Assembly: GCF_009377205.1 (NCBI RefSeq)
Contig: NZ_VJZE01000026.1
Span: forward strand, 1 to 41,777
Source of the DNA: Streptomyces phyllanthi
GTDB taxonomy: Bacteria; Actinomycetota; Actinomycetes; Streptomycetales; Streptomycetaceae
Direction of reading: 5' to 3'
Length of the DNA: 41,777 bases
The position numbers and the translations under genes are program-made. The notes beneath the pieces are model-generated. The model was not told the origin of the DNA. It saw nothing but the letters and a program-made list of their open reading frames with translations, and ran no database searches. Shown piece after piece: positions 1-8,680 of the stretch. Numbering within the stretch: position 1 is the first letter of the stretch; every line of letters begins with the position of its first letter.

Positions 1-261
1 GCCCTCCTCGCGCACGCGGTCGAGGAACCGGGGCACCTCGTCCGCGACGGGGGCGCCGGGGAAGCGGGCCGCCAGCTCGTCGACGATCTCGCCGACCTGC
101 CGGTGGCCGTCGCACAGCCTGAGGACATCCGCGGCCCGGCCGCCGAGGACCACCACCCGTTCCGGCAGGACCAGCAGGTCCGCCCGGCGTACCCGGTCGT
201 GGCGGAGCACGACCGAGCGTGCCAGGGCCGGCCGCCATCCGGTCACGGCCGTGCCTTTCAC
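1..261 (-). CDS. pqqD: PqqD, PQQ biosynthesis peptide chaperone (3' end cut by window)
   Basis: My own translation of the minus strand gives 87 residues and runs off the left edge. It reads VKGTAVTGWRPALARS, then LPERVVVLGGRAADVLRLCDG, then a segment with VGEIVDELAARFPG. This is the PqqD pattern: a winged-helix RRE fold that binds the PqqA peptide and presents it to the radical SAM enzyme PqqE. The GTG start at 261 overlaps the pqqC stop (GTGA), so the two are translationally coupled; a GTG five codons further in is an alternative start. PqqE would be expected just outside the window. The identification rests on the motif pattern and on its place after pqqC. Confidence 0.82.
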   Translation of the reverse strand, partial: MKGTAVTGWRPALARSVVLRHDRVRRADLLVLPERVVVLGGRAADVLRLCDGHRQVGEIVDELAARFPGAPVADEVPRFLDRVREEG

Positions 262-980
262 GGCCGCTCCTTTCCGTCGGCGTGGTCGACGGCGTCGAGC
301 AGTGACCACAGCACGTCGCACTTGAAGGCGAGGGCTGCCACGGCGCGCTCCTGTTCCGCCGCTGTGCGCGCCCAGTCCAGGACGAGGCCCAGTGCCTCCC
401 CGCTGTCCTGGCGGCCCTGGGTCTCGCGGGAGCGGAAGTACGCGAGCCCTTCGGCGTCGATCCACCGGTAGTGGCGTTCGAACGCGGCGACACGGGTGCG
501 CATGATGCCCGGTGCGGACAGCTCGGTGAGGGACGCAGCGACGGCTTCCAGTGGGGAGCGGAGCCGGCAGAAGTTGACGTATCCGTCCACCGCCAGCCGT
601 ACGCCGGGCAGCACTCCCTCGCCGGACAGCAGCCGGGACCGGTCGAGTCCCGCGGCTTCGCCCAGCCTCAGCCACCGCTCGATGCCGCCCTCTCCCTCGG
701 CCCGGCCGTCGTGGTCCTCGATGCGCCGCAGCCACATGCGGCGGAGCCGCGGAGTGTCCAGCTTGGCGAGGACCAGGGCGTCCTTGACGGGGATGTGCCG
801 CTGGTAGTGGAAGCGGTTGAGGATCCAGCGGCGCAGCTCGTCGGGGGTCAGTTCACCCTGGTGCATCCGCACGTTGAAGGGGTGGCGGTCGTGGTAACGG
901 TCCCGGGCCACCGCTTTCAGCCGGTCCTCGAAGGCCGTTGTCGTTGCCGTTGCCGTACTCGTGCCGGTACTGATGCTCAC
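258..980 (-). CDS. pqqC: PqqC, pyrroloquinoline-quinone synthase
   Basis: Encodes about 240 residues, close to the usual length of PqqC, the cofactor-free oxidase that performs the final ring closure and eight-electron oxidation to PQQ. Recognisable blocks include HPFNVRMHQGELTPDELRRW, LNRFHYQRHIPVKDALVLAK and RIEDHDG, all part of the haem-oxygenase-like helical bundle. The reading frame stays open far upstream, but the GTG at 980 overlaps the pqqB stop (GTGA at 977-980). That overlap, and the point where PqqC similarity starts, fix the start. It is the third gene of pqqABCD. Residues 2-16 are Thr/Ala rich (TGTSTATATTTA) and look like a non-conserved tail. Confidence 0.93.
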   Translation of the reverse strand: MSISTGTSTATATTTAFEDRLKAVARDRYHDRHPFNVRMHQGELTPDELRRWILNRFHYQRHIPVKDALVLAKLDTPRLRRMWLRRIEDHDGRAEGEGGIERWLRLGEAAGLDRSRLLSGEGVLPGVRLAVDGYVNFCRLRSPLEAVAASLTELSAPGIMRTRVAAFERHYRWIDAEGLAYFRSRETQGRQDSGEALGLVLDWARTAAEQERAVAALAFKCDVLWSLLDAVDHADGKERP

Positions 981-1894
981 AGATCGATCACCATTCCGTC
1001 GCCGGCCACCTCGATGCCCCGGTCGGCCAGCCGCTCGTGCTGCGGCGCGCCGGGATCGACGAGGGGATTGGTGTTGTTCAGATGGGTGTAGAGACAGCGG
1101 GCACGCAGGGGCGCCAGGCGCTCCGCGGTGCCGCCCGGTCCGTCGATGGGGAGATGCCCCATACCCGTCGCGGTGCGTGTGGAGACGCCCGTACGCCGAG
1201 GCTCCTCGTCGTCCCAGAACGTACCGTCGACGATCACGCAGTCGGCCTCGGTGACAGCGGACTGCAGGGCGTCCGGCCAGGCTGCCAGCGCCGGGGCGTA
1301 GACCGCGGTCGCCCCGGTGGCACGGTCCGTCAGACACAGGGCCACGACCCACGGGTCCATGGGATCGACGCCGGAGCTGGAGGAGCCCGCCGCGTATCGC
1401 GGGCGTTTGCCGGAGACGGGGATCGCGCTGATCGCGACCGTGGAGTCCGCGGTGAGCGGTTCTGGCCGCTCGCGGGGCAGGTTCCGCCAGGTGAGCGGGG
1501 TGTACGGGCCGATGACGGCCTCCAGCCGCAGCCGGGTGAGCAGTGCCTCGCGCACGGCGCCGGTGGCGAGCAGTTCCAGGCCGCCCGCACCGGCTTCGCG
1601 CAGCCGGGCGATGCCGAGAGTGTGGTCGAGTTCCGCGTCGGTCAGGACCAGCCCGGCGATCGGGGTGCGCCGCGATCCGGGGCCCGGGTGCAGTGCCGGG
1701 CAGTCCTCGATCTGGTCCCCGATGTCCGGGGTGGCGTTGACGAGGTACCACCGGCCCTCGGAGGCCTGTACGGCGAGGGAGGCGTGGCGGCGACGCCAGT
1801 GGGGGTGGGCGCGTGCCCCGGAGCACCCGGGGCACGCGCAGTTCCACTGAGGTACGCCACCGCCGGCCGCGGTGCCGAGCACCTGCAGCAGCAC
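977..1894 (-). CDS. pqqB: PqqB, metallo-beta-lactamase-fold PQQ biosynthesis protein
   Basis: A 305-residue protein beginning LLQVLGTAAGGGVPQWNC, followed by CPGCSGA (a Cys-x2-Cys metal-site pattern) and later VLTDAELDHTLGIARLRE, which corresponds to the metal-binding loop of PqqB. PqqB is a metallo-beta-lactamase-fold protein proposed to hydroxylate the cross-linked Glu-Tyr intermediate. The C-terminal segment CLYTHLNNTNPL is typical of the family. The start is GTG at 1894, nine bases after the pqqA stop. The end overlaps pqqC by four bases. Length and motifs match the full-length family, so I see no damage. Confidence 0.93.
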   Translation of the reverse strand: MLLQVLGTAAGGGVPQWNCACPGCSGARAHPHWRRRHASLAVQASEGRWYLVNATPDIGDQIEDCPALHPGPGSRRTPIAGLVLTDAELDHTLGIARLREAGAGGLELLATGAVREALLTRLRLEAVIGPYTPLTWRNLPRERPEPLTADSTVAISAIPVSGKRPRYAAGSSSSGVDPMDPWVVALCLTDRATGATAVYAPALAAWPDALQSAVTEADCVIVDGTFWDDEEPRRTGVSTRTATGMGHLPIDGPGGTAERLAPLRARCLYTHLNNTNPLVDPGAPQHERLADRGIEVAGDGMVIDL

Positions 1895-1903
1895 GGCGGC
1901 GGA

Positions 1904-2041
1904 CTAACGGTTGTTCACGAAGTAGGCGGTGACCTCCAGCGCGGTCTCGACGACCACGTAGTCGGGTGTCTGCCAGGCCGGTGCCTCCTCGGTGCCGGGC
2001 TGTGCCTGGGCTTCCACCGCCTGCGGTACGGATTCGGTCAC
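1904..2041 (-). CDS. pqqA: PqqA, PQQ precursor peptide
   Basis: A short minus-strand gene found by reading the sequence upstream of pqqB. GTG at 2041 to TAG at 1904 encodes 45 residues. The C-terminal half contains the signature Glu-x3-Tyr pair (LEVTAYF) that PqqE cross-links to build PQQ, preceded by WQTPDYVVVET. The N-terminal half is rich in Gln, Ala and Glu, and the peptide is longer than the 23-24 residues of many proteobacterial PqqA peptides. A purine-rich sequence (AGAGAGGCAGG on the minus strand) lies upstream. It is the first gene of the operon and diverges from the dehydrogenase gene. Confidence 0.88.
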   Translation of the reverse strand: MTESVPQAVEAQAQPGTEEAPAWQTPDYVVVETALEVTAYFVNNR

Positions 2042-2301
2042 GAGCGGACCTGCCTCTCTGCGTGGGGGACCGGTGTGCCCGGTGGTTCGGCTGCGACACC
2101 GGCTGACGAAGCGCGCTCTGTTGCAGAATCGCGAGACGAGCCTTCCGGGTCAATGGGGCGACATGGAAATGATCCGACCTCTTCTGGTCGCGGGTCGGGC
2201 CTCGAAGTCGTCTGCCGGCGGATGTTCCCCCGTAGATCCTGGTGAGCGGCTGAATCTCGCGAGCTTGCCAGCGTGGTACGGACCTTTGGCTTTATCTCTA
2301 C

Positions 2302-2331
2302 TTGACCCCTTGGGGGCACACCTCCTACCTT
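2302..2331 (+). promoter_or_regulatory. Possible sigma70-type promoter of the dehydrogenase gene
   Basis: TTGACC at 2302-2307 and TACCTT at 2326-2331 are separated by 18 bases and lie about 80 bases upstream of the dehydrogenase start. This fits a vegetative actinomycete promoter with a good -35 and a moderate -10. The rest of the 372-base divergent space to pqqA (2042-2413) holds no gene I can support; it must also contain the pqq promoter, which I cannot place. Confidence 0.4.
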
Positions 2332-2413
2332 CTCGAGGAACTGACGTGCCGTCATGTTCCTGCCAAGGATGCTTTGACTCCCGCGCGTCATCCCCCCACG
2401 CAAGGAGCTCGCC

Positions 2414-3541
2414 ATGGCAAGCCACCCCCGCGTCACCACAAGACGACTGCCCCCTGCCCTGACGGCGGCAGCGACCGCCGCCGCGCTGGCCGCCGGTCTG
2501 CTCGGCACGGCCGCCGGAACCGGCAACGCCACCGCCCGGAGCTCTCAGGGAGTCGACAGAGGCGTCGACTCCGTCCCCTCGGCCATCCGCACGGTCTCCT
2601 CCGGCTGGACCGTTCCATGGGGTCTGAGCTGGCTGCCCGACGGTTCGGCGTTACTCACCGAGCGGGACTCGTTCAAGGTCTTCAAGCTCACCCAGTCGGG
2701 CACCAGGACCCAGGTCGGTGCGGTGCCCAACGTCGTGACCACCAACGGCGAGGGCGGCCTCCTCGGCATCGCGGTCTCACCGAACTGGAACAGTGACCAC
2801 TACGTCTACCTCATGCACTCGGCGGCCTCCGACAACCGCATCGTCCGGATGACGTACGACGGCTCCTCGCTCAGCGGCTACAAGGTCCTCGTCACCGGCA
2901 TCGCCAAGAACAAGTACCACAACGGCGGACGCATCAAGTTCGGCCCGGACGGCTACCTCTACGCCACCACGGGCGACGCGCAGAACAGCAGCCTCGCCCA
3001 GGACCGGAACTCCCTCAACGGCAAGATCCTGAGGATGACGACGGACGGCAGGGCCGCGCCCGGCAACCCGTTCGGCACGCTCGTCTACTCCCTCGGCCAC
3101 CGCAACCCCCAGGGCATCACCTGGGACGCCCAAGGCAGGCTGTGGGAGGCCGAGTTCGGCAACAGCAAGTACGACGAGCTCAATCTGATCGAGTCCGGCA
3201 AGAACTACGGCTGGCCGACCTGCGAGGGCAGCTGTTCCACCTCCGGCATGACCAACCCCAAACGGCAGTGGACCGTCAGCGAGGCCTCCCCGAGCGCGGT
3301 CGCGTACGCCGACGGCGCCCTCTACCTGGCGGCACTGCGCGGCGAGCGGCTGTGGCGGATCCCGGTCAGCGGCACGAGCGCCGGGACCCCCGTGGCGTAC
3401 TACACCGGCACGTACGGCCGACTGCGGACGGTGGAGACGGTCCCCGGCAGGAACGCTCTGTGGCTGTCCACCACCAACGCCGACAACAACGGAGGCGAGC
3501 CGGACGGCGCGGACAAGGTGTTCCAGGTCGATCTGGGATAG
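2414..3541 (+). CDS. Exported PQQ-dependent glucose/sorbosone-type dehydrogenase
   Basis: A 375-residue protein of the GSDH (glucose/sorbosone dehydrogenase) beta-propeller family, which oxidises sugars outside the cell using PQQ. Residues 1 to about 42 form a signal peptide with a twin Arg (TTRRLPPAL) and a long Ala/Leu core, possibly Tat type. Family motifs follow in order: WGLSWLPDGSALLTER, NGEGGLLGIAVSPNW, YHNGGRIKFGPDGYLY, GHRNPQGITWD. An AAGGAG ribosome site at about 2403-2408 supports this ATG. Codon 80 is a TTA (2651-2653), rare in Streptomyces, so translation may depend on bldA tRNA. The gene diverges from pqqABCD, which supports a functional pair of enzyme and cofactor supply. The substrate cannot be read from sequence. 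Confidence 0.88.
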   Translation: MASHPRVTTRRLPPALTAAATAAALAAGLLGTAAGTGNATARSSQGVDRGVDSVPSAIRTVSSGWTVPWGLSWLPDGSALLTERDSFKVFKLTQSGTRTQVGAVPNVVTTNGEGGLLGIAVSPNWNSDHYVYLMHSAASDNRIVRMTYDGSSLSGYKVLVTGIAKNKYHNGGRIKFGPDGYLYATTGDAQNSSLAQDRNSLNGKILRMTTDGRAAPGNPFGTLVYSLGHRNPQGITWDAQGRLWEAEFGNSKYDELNLIESGKNYGWPTCEGSCSTSGMTNPKRQWTVSEASPSAVAYADGALYLAALRGERLWRIPVSGTSAGTPVAYYTGTYGRLRTVETVPGRNALWLSTTNADNNGGEPDGADKVFQVDLG

Positions 3542-3577
3542 CAGCCGAGTCCTGGCCGAGCAGCCGAGTCCTGGCCG
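3541..3577 (+). repeat. 19-bp tandem duplication after the dehydrogenase gene
   Basis: The 18-base unit GCAGCCGAGTCCTGGCCG occurs at 3541 and again at 3560 (period 19), directly at the dehydrogenase stop codon. It looks like a recent slippage duplication. The rest of 3542-3863 (322 bases) holds no gene I can support; it should carry the promoter of the Rieske gene. Confidence 0.8.
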
Positions 3578-3863
3578 CGGCGAGCGCCCGTACGGGTGGC
3601 AGCCCCCTGTCACGCCGTCCGGTGCCCAGGCACTGGTGACAGCGGCTTCAGACGGCCGAGAGGGCGGGCTGGGCGTACTCCCGGCCGTGTGGGGAGGCCG
3701 CCTTCGGCGATGCGTCGGCGAGTGCCGGGCGCGAACCGTGGGCCGCACCGAACCCCCTGTCACTCTTCGGGGCGAGCCTGATCCATACGGCTCCAGGGGA
3801 AAGGCGAAGAGTGAGCAAGGAGTAGGGCGCAGCTCCGCCCGCGCCAGGACAGGGGAGCAGCAC

Positions 3864-5051
3864 ATGACCGGAGCCCACTCCGGAAAGGACGGCGAGAGCG
3901 CAGCCGGGTCGGCGAGCGGCTCGTATGCGTTGCCGGATCACCGCTCCACAGTGATCGCCGACCTCCGGCGCACCGGAATCAACCCCGATTTCTGGTACCC
4001 GGTCGCGGTATCGGGGAGCGTGCCGAGGAACAAGACGTTCGCTGCCGTGTTCGCAGGGCAGCGGATCGCGTTGTACCGCGGTGAGGGCGGCGCGGTATAC
4101 GCATTGGAGGACCGGTGCGCTCACCGCCAGGTACCGCTGAGCATGGGCGTGGTGGAAGGTGAGGCGCTGCGCTGCTGCTATCACGCCTGGACCTACCGCG
4201 GGAACGGCCGCATCTCGCAGATCCCCTATCTGCCCAAGGGGGGAGACCGGCCGCCGCGCGGTGTGCGCGCCTATCCGGTTCGCGAGGCCTACGGCCTCGT
4301 CTTCGTCTTTCCCGGAGATCCTGAGAAGGCCGCGGAGAAACCGCTGCCCGAGCTGCCCGAGTTCGATTCGGCCAAGCACAAGACCATGACGTTCTCGCGC
4401 ACCGTGCAGTGCCACTACTCGTTCATGCACGAAAACCTGCTCGACATGAACCATCAGTTCCTGCACCGGGGCCTCCTCGGCAGGATCCAGCCCAAGCTCC
4501 TCGGGTACGACACCGGCCCGCACTTCGTGGAGGCCCGGTACCTGTTCGTTCCTGTCGGCGGGAGGAAGGACCGCGGCGCCGGTCTGCTGTCCGCCGAAGG
4601 TATGAGCGGCGGCTCATCGCCCGACGTCATCACCGTCCGCACCCAGTACCCGTACCAGACCCTGCAAGCGGTTCCCGAGAAGGCCGAACTCCCGGCGTTC
4701 TCCCTCTGGGCCGCCTACGTACCCCAGGACGTCGAGCAGCGCACCAACCACACGTTCGGTCTGCTCATGATCGCGAAGCCGCCGATCCCTGGAGCGATTC
4801 ATCTGGCCTGGCCGTTCATCCGGAGATTCGCCGAGCGGGTCTTCGCCGAGGACCGGATGGCTGTCGAGGCCGAGCAGCGGGCCTGGGACGAGCAGGGCGA
4901 GGACTGGAACCAAGAGGTGTTCCCACTGATCCTGCGTGTCCGTGACGTGCTGCGATCCAACGGTGTCCCTCTCCGCCTCGCCCCTGGGGGTACCGGGGGC
5001 CCCTGTGAGGGCAGTACGAAGCTCTCGGCAGAGCGGGGTTCCAGAGACTGA
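3864..5051 (+). CDS. Rieske non-haem iron oxygenase, alpha-subunit type
   Basis: A 395-residue oxygenase. The Rieske [2Fe-2S] cluster is bound by the pattern C-x-H (CAHRQVPLS) followed 16 residues later by C-x2-H (CCYHAW). A catalytic domain follows, with the mononuclear iron site visible in ENLLDMNHQFLHR (His, His and the bridging Asp). It resembles VanA/phenoxybenzoate-type oxygenases that demethylate or hydroxylate aromatic or alicyclic acids and need a separate reductase, which is not encoded next door. The frame is open upstream to 3636, but ATG 3864 is preceded by GGGGAG at 3852-3857 and begins where conservation becomes plausible. Its substrate is unknown, and no neighbouring gene suggests one. 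Confidence 0.85.
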   Translation: MTGAHSGKDGESAAGSASGSYALPDHRSTVIADLRRTGINPDFWYPVAVSGSVPRNKTFAAVFAGQRIALYRGEGGAVYALEDRCAHRQVPLSMGVVEGEALRCCYHAWTYRGNGRISQIPYLPKGGDRPPRGVRAYPVREAYGLVFVFPGDPEKAAEKPLPELPEFDSAKHKTMTFSRTVQCHYSFMHENLLDMNHQFLHRGLLGRIQPKLLGYDTGPHFVEARYLFVPVGGRKDRGAGLLSAEGMSGGSSPDVITVRTQYPYQTLQAVPEKAELPAFSLWAAYVPQDVEQRTNHTFGLLMIAKPPIPGAIHLAWPFIRRFAERVFAEDRMAVEAEQRAWDEQGEDWNQEVFPLILRVRDVLRSNGVPLRLAPGGTGGPCEGSTKLSAERGSRD

Positions 5052-5080
5052 GGAGCGCGTGATCGCGGTGGTGGTGTCTG

Positions 5081-5191
5081 TCAGCAGCCGTCCTGCTGGG
5101 CCTTCGAGTGGGCCAGGCAGTAGGAGTCGGCGCCGGTGTCGATGATGTTCCCGCCGAAGGTGAGCCGGTCGTCGATGGCCGCGAACAGCGC
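5081..5191 (-). pseudogene. Remnant of an IS21-type helper ATPase (IstB-like) C-terminus
   Basis: The minus strand encodes a 36-residue tail, FAAIDDRLTFGGNIIDTG then ADSYCLAHSKAQQ, that resembles the C-terminus of IstB/DnaC-type transposition ATPases in actinomycetes (pattern DRLxxxGxIIxTGxxSYRLA). The rest of the protein is absent: the frame upstream to 5347 shows no family similarity. The surrounding 5052-5574 (523 bases) carries nothing else I can support. I judge this a decayed transposon end; the match is from memory of the family, so confidence is limited. Confidence 0.45.
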
Positions 5192-5574
5192 CGCGCCGGG
5201 AGTCGGTCGGCGAGGTACGGCCGCTGTCGGCGCACCGGGGCCGCACCGTCGCGCCGGGCATCCGGCTGTGCACTCTCGTCGAGGCCGTCCAGCACCTGGG
5301 CGCCAGCGGTCGGACCGGGATGAGACCGCCCAGGGCAGCGGATGCACCCCGGCCCGGCCGTCGCGGCGAAGCCCTTGCCCGGCGTGGCTGCCCGGTGTGA
5401 CGCCGACTTGGCGGCGTCCGGCAGCCGTTGAGGAGGAAGACTCGTGATCCGGACCGCACCGGGACGGTTGCCCGTCCGCATGACACAGCAGCGGCTCGCA
5501 AGGGCCATCCTCTGGTCAACATGCCGATTTCGACCGGGAATTGAGCAACAGGCCCCTCCTGCTACGGTGGGCCG

Positions 5575-6009
5575 ATGGCATCGGTCAAGCAGTTCCAAGT
5601 CACCTTCGACTGCGCAGAACCTGAGCGCGTCGCTCGTTTTTGGTGCGAGGTGTTGGGGTACGTCGTACCGCCGCCACCGGAGGGGTTTGCCACTTGGGAC
5701 GATTTCAATCGCTCGCTGCCGCCCGAGCGTCAGGGTTCATCGTTTGTCTGCATGGATCCCTCAGGTGTGGGCCCGCGAATGTACTTCCAGCGCGTTCCCG
5801 AAGGCAAGGTCGTCAAGAATCGGCTGCATCTTTGCGTGCGGGTCGGCACCGGACTCGTGGGTGAAGAGCGCCTGGCCACGCTCGAGGCCGAATGCGCACG
5901 ACTGGTCCCGCTCGGCGCGGTACGCGTGCGACTACTGACTGCTGATGACGACAACGAGTCGTGCATCGTGATGCAGGACATCGAGGGCAACGAGTTCTGC
6001 CTCGACTGA
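5575..6009 (+). CDS. VOC-superfamily (glyoxalase/bleomycin-resistance fold) protein
   Basis: A 144-residue protein beginning MASVKQFQVTFDCAEPERVA, followed by FWCEVLGYV and ending in IVMQDIEGNEFCLD. The paired beta-alpha-beta-beta-beta pattern, the FWxxVLGY block and the terminal DPEGNEFC-like motif are those of glyoxalase-like domain proteins. Members bind a divalent metal and include lyases, dioxygenases and antibiotic-binding resistance proteins. The role here is unknown. The gene stands alone; the upstream region is a remnant and the downstream one another remnant. The ATG at 5575 has no strong ribosome site, although TACGGTGGGCCG lies just ahead. Confidence 0.8.
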   Translation: MASVKQFQVTFDCAEPERVARFWCEVLGYVVPPPPEGFATWDDFNRSLPPERQGSSFVCMDPSGVGPRMYFQRVPEGKVVKNRLHLCVRVGTGLVGEERLATLEAECARLVPLGAVRVRLLTADDDNESCIVMQDIEGNEFCLD

Positions 6010-6194
6010 GCATCCTCCGAGACGGCGAGGCAGCTTCCAACGCCTACAACTGGTCGCCGGACGCCCCGCCGGCACCAGTTGTGGGCAGATGAGGACAGAT
6101 GCGGGATAGCCTTTAGGGCCGCGTCCGGCGTGTCAAGTCCGACGTGGCCGGCCGTACTTCCTCCGTTTTCTCGAACGTCGGCTTGAGCGGCATG

Positions 6195-6510
6195 GCTCGC
6201 GGCGGTCGCGGATCTCGGCTCCTGCTCTTGGCTGAGCTTGAACATGCCGTCGGCTCGGGACACCATGATGGGGAACGCCCCAACGCCGGGGAGGATCCTG
6301 CGGAAATAGTCGACCGGCTCCTCCATGAGCCAGTCGGCGCCGAATTCCGCCTCGAAGTCCGACGGCGAGGTCTTCTGGTACACCGTCGGGGATGCATGGG
6401 CATGCGGGCCGGTAAAGACGCACATCACCGGATCGCCGTTTGCGGAGGCCCCAAGTGGGTTCTGGGCATTCGTGTCAACGCCAACGGATTTCGTCTGATC
6501 AGGTCAACCA
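6195..6510 (-). pseudogene. Decayed FMN-binding regulator gene (PaiB-like)
   Basis: Reading the minus strand gives NPLGASANGDPVMCVFTGP then HAHASPTVYQ, and later FRRILPGVGAFPIMVSRADG and MFKLSQEQEPR. These are the N-terminal FMN-site segment and the C-terminal GKFKLSQN-type motif of PaiB/FMN-binding negative regulators. The central 50-60 residues are missing, so the gene has an internal deletion. Further upstream the similarity continues in another frame (VDLIRRNPLA), with a stop in the first frame, indicating a frameshift. The stretch 6010-6697 has no intact gene; 6480-6610 is AT-richer than its surroundings and probably holds the antiporter promoter. Confidence 0.6.
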
Positions 6511-6697
6511 TTCCTGTGGTGTTCGATTCCTGTGTATGGGTCAAGAACGAACATGGCAGCCTCTTTTCTTTCCAATTCACTTCTGCTCACGTGTCACTTT
6601 CCTTACTTGGCGCACGGTAGCGGGCGGCCGGTGTGCGGTTGAGGCCGCTTTCCGTCTGTGCCCCTCGGGCACCACTGAATGGAGAGAGTTGATCACC

Positions 6698-8005
6698 TTG
6701 GACCACTCTTCAATTGCCGCCCGCTCCGGCGACGCCATAACCGGAGATATACTTGCGGGTCTTGCCCTGATCTTCGCCGTGGCATTCGTCTTCGCCCGGC
6801 TCGCCAAGCGCATCCGGCAACCCGCGGTGATGGGGGAGATCATCGCCGGTCTCGCCCTGGGACCGAGCCTGTTGGGCCTGTTGCCGGGAGACCCCGGCGA
6901 AGCGTTGTTCCCGGCGGACGCGCGGCCGATTCTTCAGGCGCTCTCGCAGCTCGGACTGGTCCTGTTCATGTTCGGCATCGGCTATGAATTGGACTTCGCC
7001 CGTCTCCGGGGGACCGGCCGCCGGGTCACCTTGGTCTCGCTCAGTTCCATGGCGCTGCCGTTCGCGCTGGGGGCCGGGCTCGCCATTCTCCTGTTCCCCT
7101 GGTACGACAAGTCGCAGCTGAGTACCGATGGTGTGCTCGCCCCGGCGCTCTTCCTCGGGGCGGCGATGTCGATCACCGCGTTCCCGGTGCTGGCCCGGAT
7201 CATCGCAGAAAGCGGTATGCAACGCAGCCGCATCGGTGCCATGGCGCTCGCCTGTGCCGCTGTCCAGGACTTCCTCGCCTGGTGCGTGCTGGCCGTGATC
7301 GTGGTCATCGCCACCGCGAGTGGTCTGTGGCCGCTGGCGCAGATGGTGCTGGAGTCAGGTCTGTTCCTGGTCGTCCTCCTGTACGCGGTGCGCCCGGGGC
7401 TGCGTTGGCTGCTGGCTCCGGAGCGGCCGTGGAGGGTCGGCGGCTCCCTCATCCACACCATGCTCGTCACCGGACTGCTGGTGTCCGCCTGGGCGACCAA
7501 CGAGATCGGTCTGCACGCCGTCTTCGGTGCCTTCGCCTTCGGCGCCGTGATACCCCGCGGCCACATCGAGGCGCAGGCTCCTCAGGTCGCCGAGCGCATC
7601 GAGCAGACCAGTCTCTTTCTGCTGCCGGTCTTCTTCACCGTGACCGGGCTGTCGGTGGACCTCGGCGGGCTCGGTGGGCACGGCGTGATCATGACCGTCG
7701 CCGTTGTCCTGGTGGCTTGCGCGGGGAAGTTCGTCGGGGCCGCCACTTCGGCACGCCTTTCCGGTGCCTCGGGGGCCGAGTCGATGACACTCGGCGTCCT
7801 GCTCAACGCCCGAGGGCTCACGGAACTGGTCATCCTGAACGTGGGCCTCGGGCTCGGCGTGCTGGACAGCCGTCTGTTCAGCGCCATGGTCGTCATGGCG
7901 CTGGTCACCACGTTCATGACGGGACCGCTGCTTCAGTACCTCGGATTTCATGAGGAGCTCCGACCGGCTCCGGTTCCCAGGAAGAACGCGGATAACGGTG
8001 TCTGA
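6698..8005 (+). CDS. CPA2-family cation/proton antiporter
   Basis: About 435 residues with some 12 hydrophobic segments. Motifs of the KefB/NapA-type (Na+/H+ exchanger) family are visible: MGEIIAGLALGPSLLG, GLVLFMFGIGYELDF, AAMSITAFPVLARII, FGAFAFGAVIPRG and NARGLTELVILNVGLG. No C-terminal RCK domain is present. The frame is open from 6440, but the conserved part begins late; I chose TTG at 6698, nine bases after GGAGAGAG (6681-6688). TTG 6689 and ATG 6440 are alternatives. Antiporters of this type accompany several glycopeptide clusters, so it could belong to the peptide cluster, but it lies more than 8 kb from the first biosynthetic gene. Confidence 0.87.
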   Translation: MDHSSIAARSGDAITGDILAGLALIFAVAFVFARLAKRIRQPAVMGEIIAGLALGPSLLGLLPGDPGEALFPADARPILQALSQLGLVLFMFGIGYELDFARLRGTGRRVTLVSLSSMALPFALGAGLAILLFPWYDKSQLSTDGVLAPALFLGAAMSITAFPVLARIIAESGMQRSRIGAMALACAAVQDFLAWCVLAVIVVIATASGLWPLAQMVLESGLFLVVLLYAVRPGLRWLLAPERPWRVGGSLIHTMLVTGLLVSAWATNEIGLHAVFGAFAFGAVIPRGHIEAQAPQVAERIEQTSLFLLPVFFTVTGLSVDLGGLGGHGVIMTVAVVLVACAGKFVGAATSARLSGASGAESMTLGVLLNARGLTELVILNVGLGLGVLDSRLFSAMVVMALVTTFMTGPLLQYLGFHEELRPAPVPRKNADNGV

Positions 8006-8680
8006 CGCGAGGCCCGCCCGTGGGCAGCTGTACCTTGCCGCGTCCCGTCCGGCGAAAGGTCTCCGGCGCCCTGTCAGCGGGACAACGTGTCGCAGTCAAG
8101 GGGCTCTTGAAGGGATTGCGGCAAGCGCCATGAGGTGAGAGCGGGGCCGTCCAGCCGGCCGCCGGCCGTGGCTCTCCGGGAGTACAACTCCCACATCGGG
8201 ACAGGTCGCTCACGGCGGTGTTCCCCCCTCTCGCCGCCTTTCGCACTCCGGCGTCCCGCTGCAGCTTCGTCGCGAGGAGCCGCGCCTCGGTTGCTCCGCG
8301 ATGTTGCGGACGAGCTCGATCCCGTCCGCCGTGCATAGTGACTCCAGCAGGCGTTGTAGGTCAGACTGGGACAAGGTCATCGGGCACTCCCGGGTTGAAC
8401 TGGCCGTTCACCAGGGACAGTTGCACGGTGGCCTGCCCTATGCGCAGGGAGCGGAGACCGTCACCGGATGCACGCCCCGGGCACCCGCCCGCACACACCC
8501 GCACGGTGATCGCCTACATCATCACGCGGGACACCATCCGTGGCCATAAATTGGGCGTCAAGTGACTGTCTTCGGGGGGCCTGCCGCGACCGCCGTCATC
8601 CATAGTGGGTCCAGGTGCAGCCGACGCCGACAATATGGAAGCTGCGTCGCCTGTGTTGCATCATGACGATACGGGGGCAG
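8006..8680. other. Intergenic region, no gene supported
   Basis: 675 bases between the antiporter and the SARP regulator. Several frames are open on both strands, as expected at this GC content, but none has a plausible ribosome site or a recognisable product. A short plus-strand tail ending TVIAYIITRDTIRGHK just before 8565 could be a gene remnant, but I cannot name it. Confidence 0.5.

Noticed and set aside
258..2153. One 631-residue minus-strand reading frame covering pqqA-pqqC
   Set aside because: Only its last 240 residues are protein-like (PqqC); the rest is out of frame with pqqB and pqqA and Arg/Pro rich.
3636..3863. Upstream extension of the Rieske oxygenase to 3636
   Set aside because: Composition is non-coding-like and a good ribosome site precedes ATG 3864.
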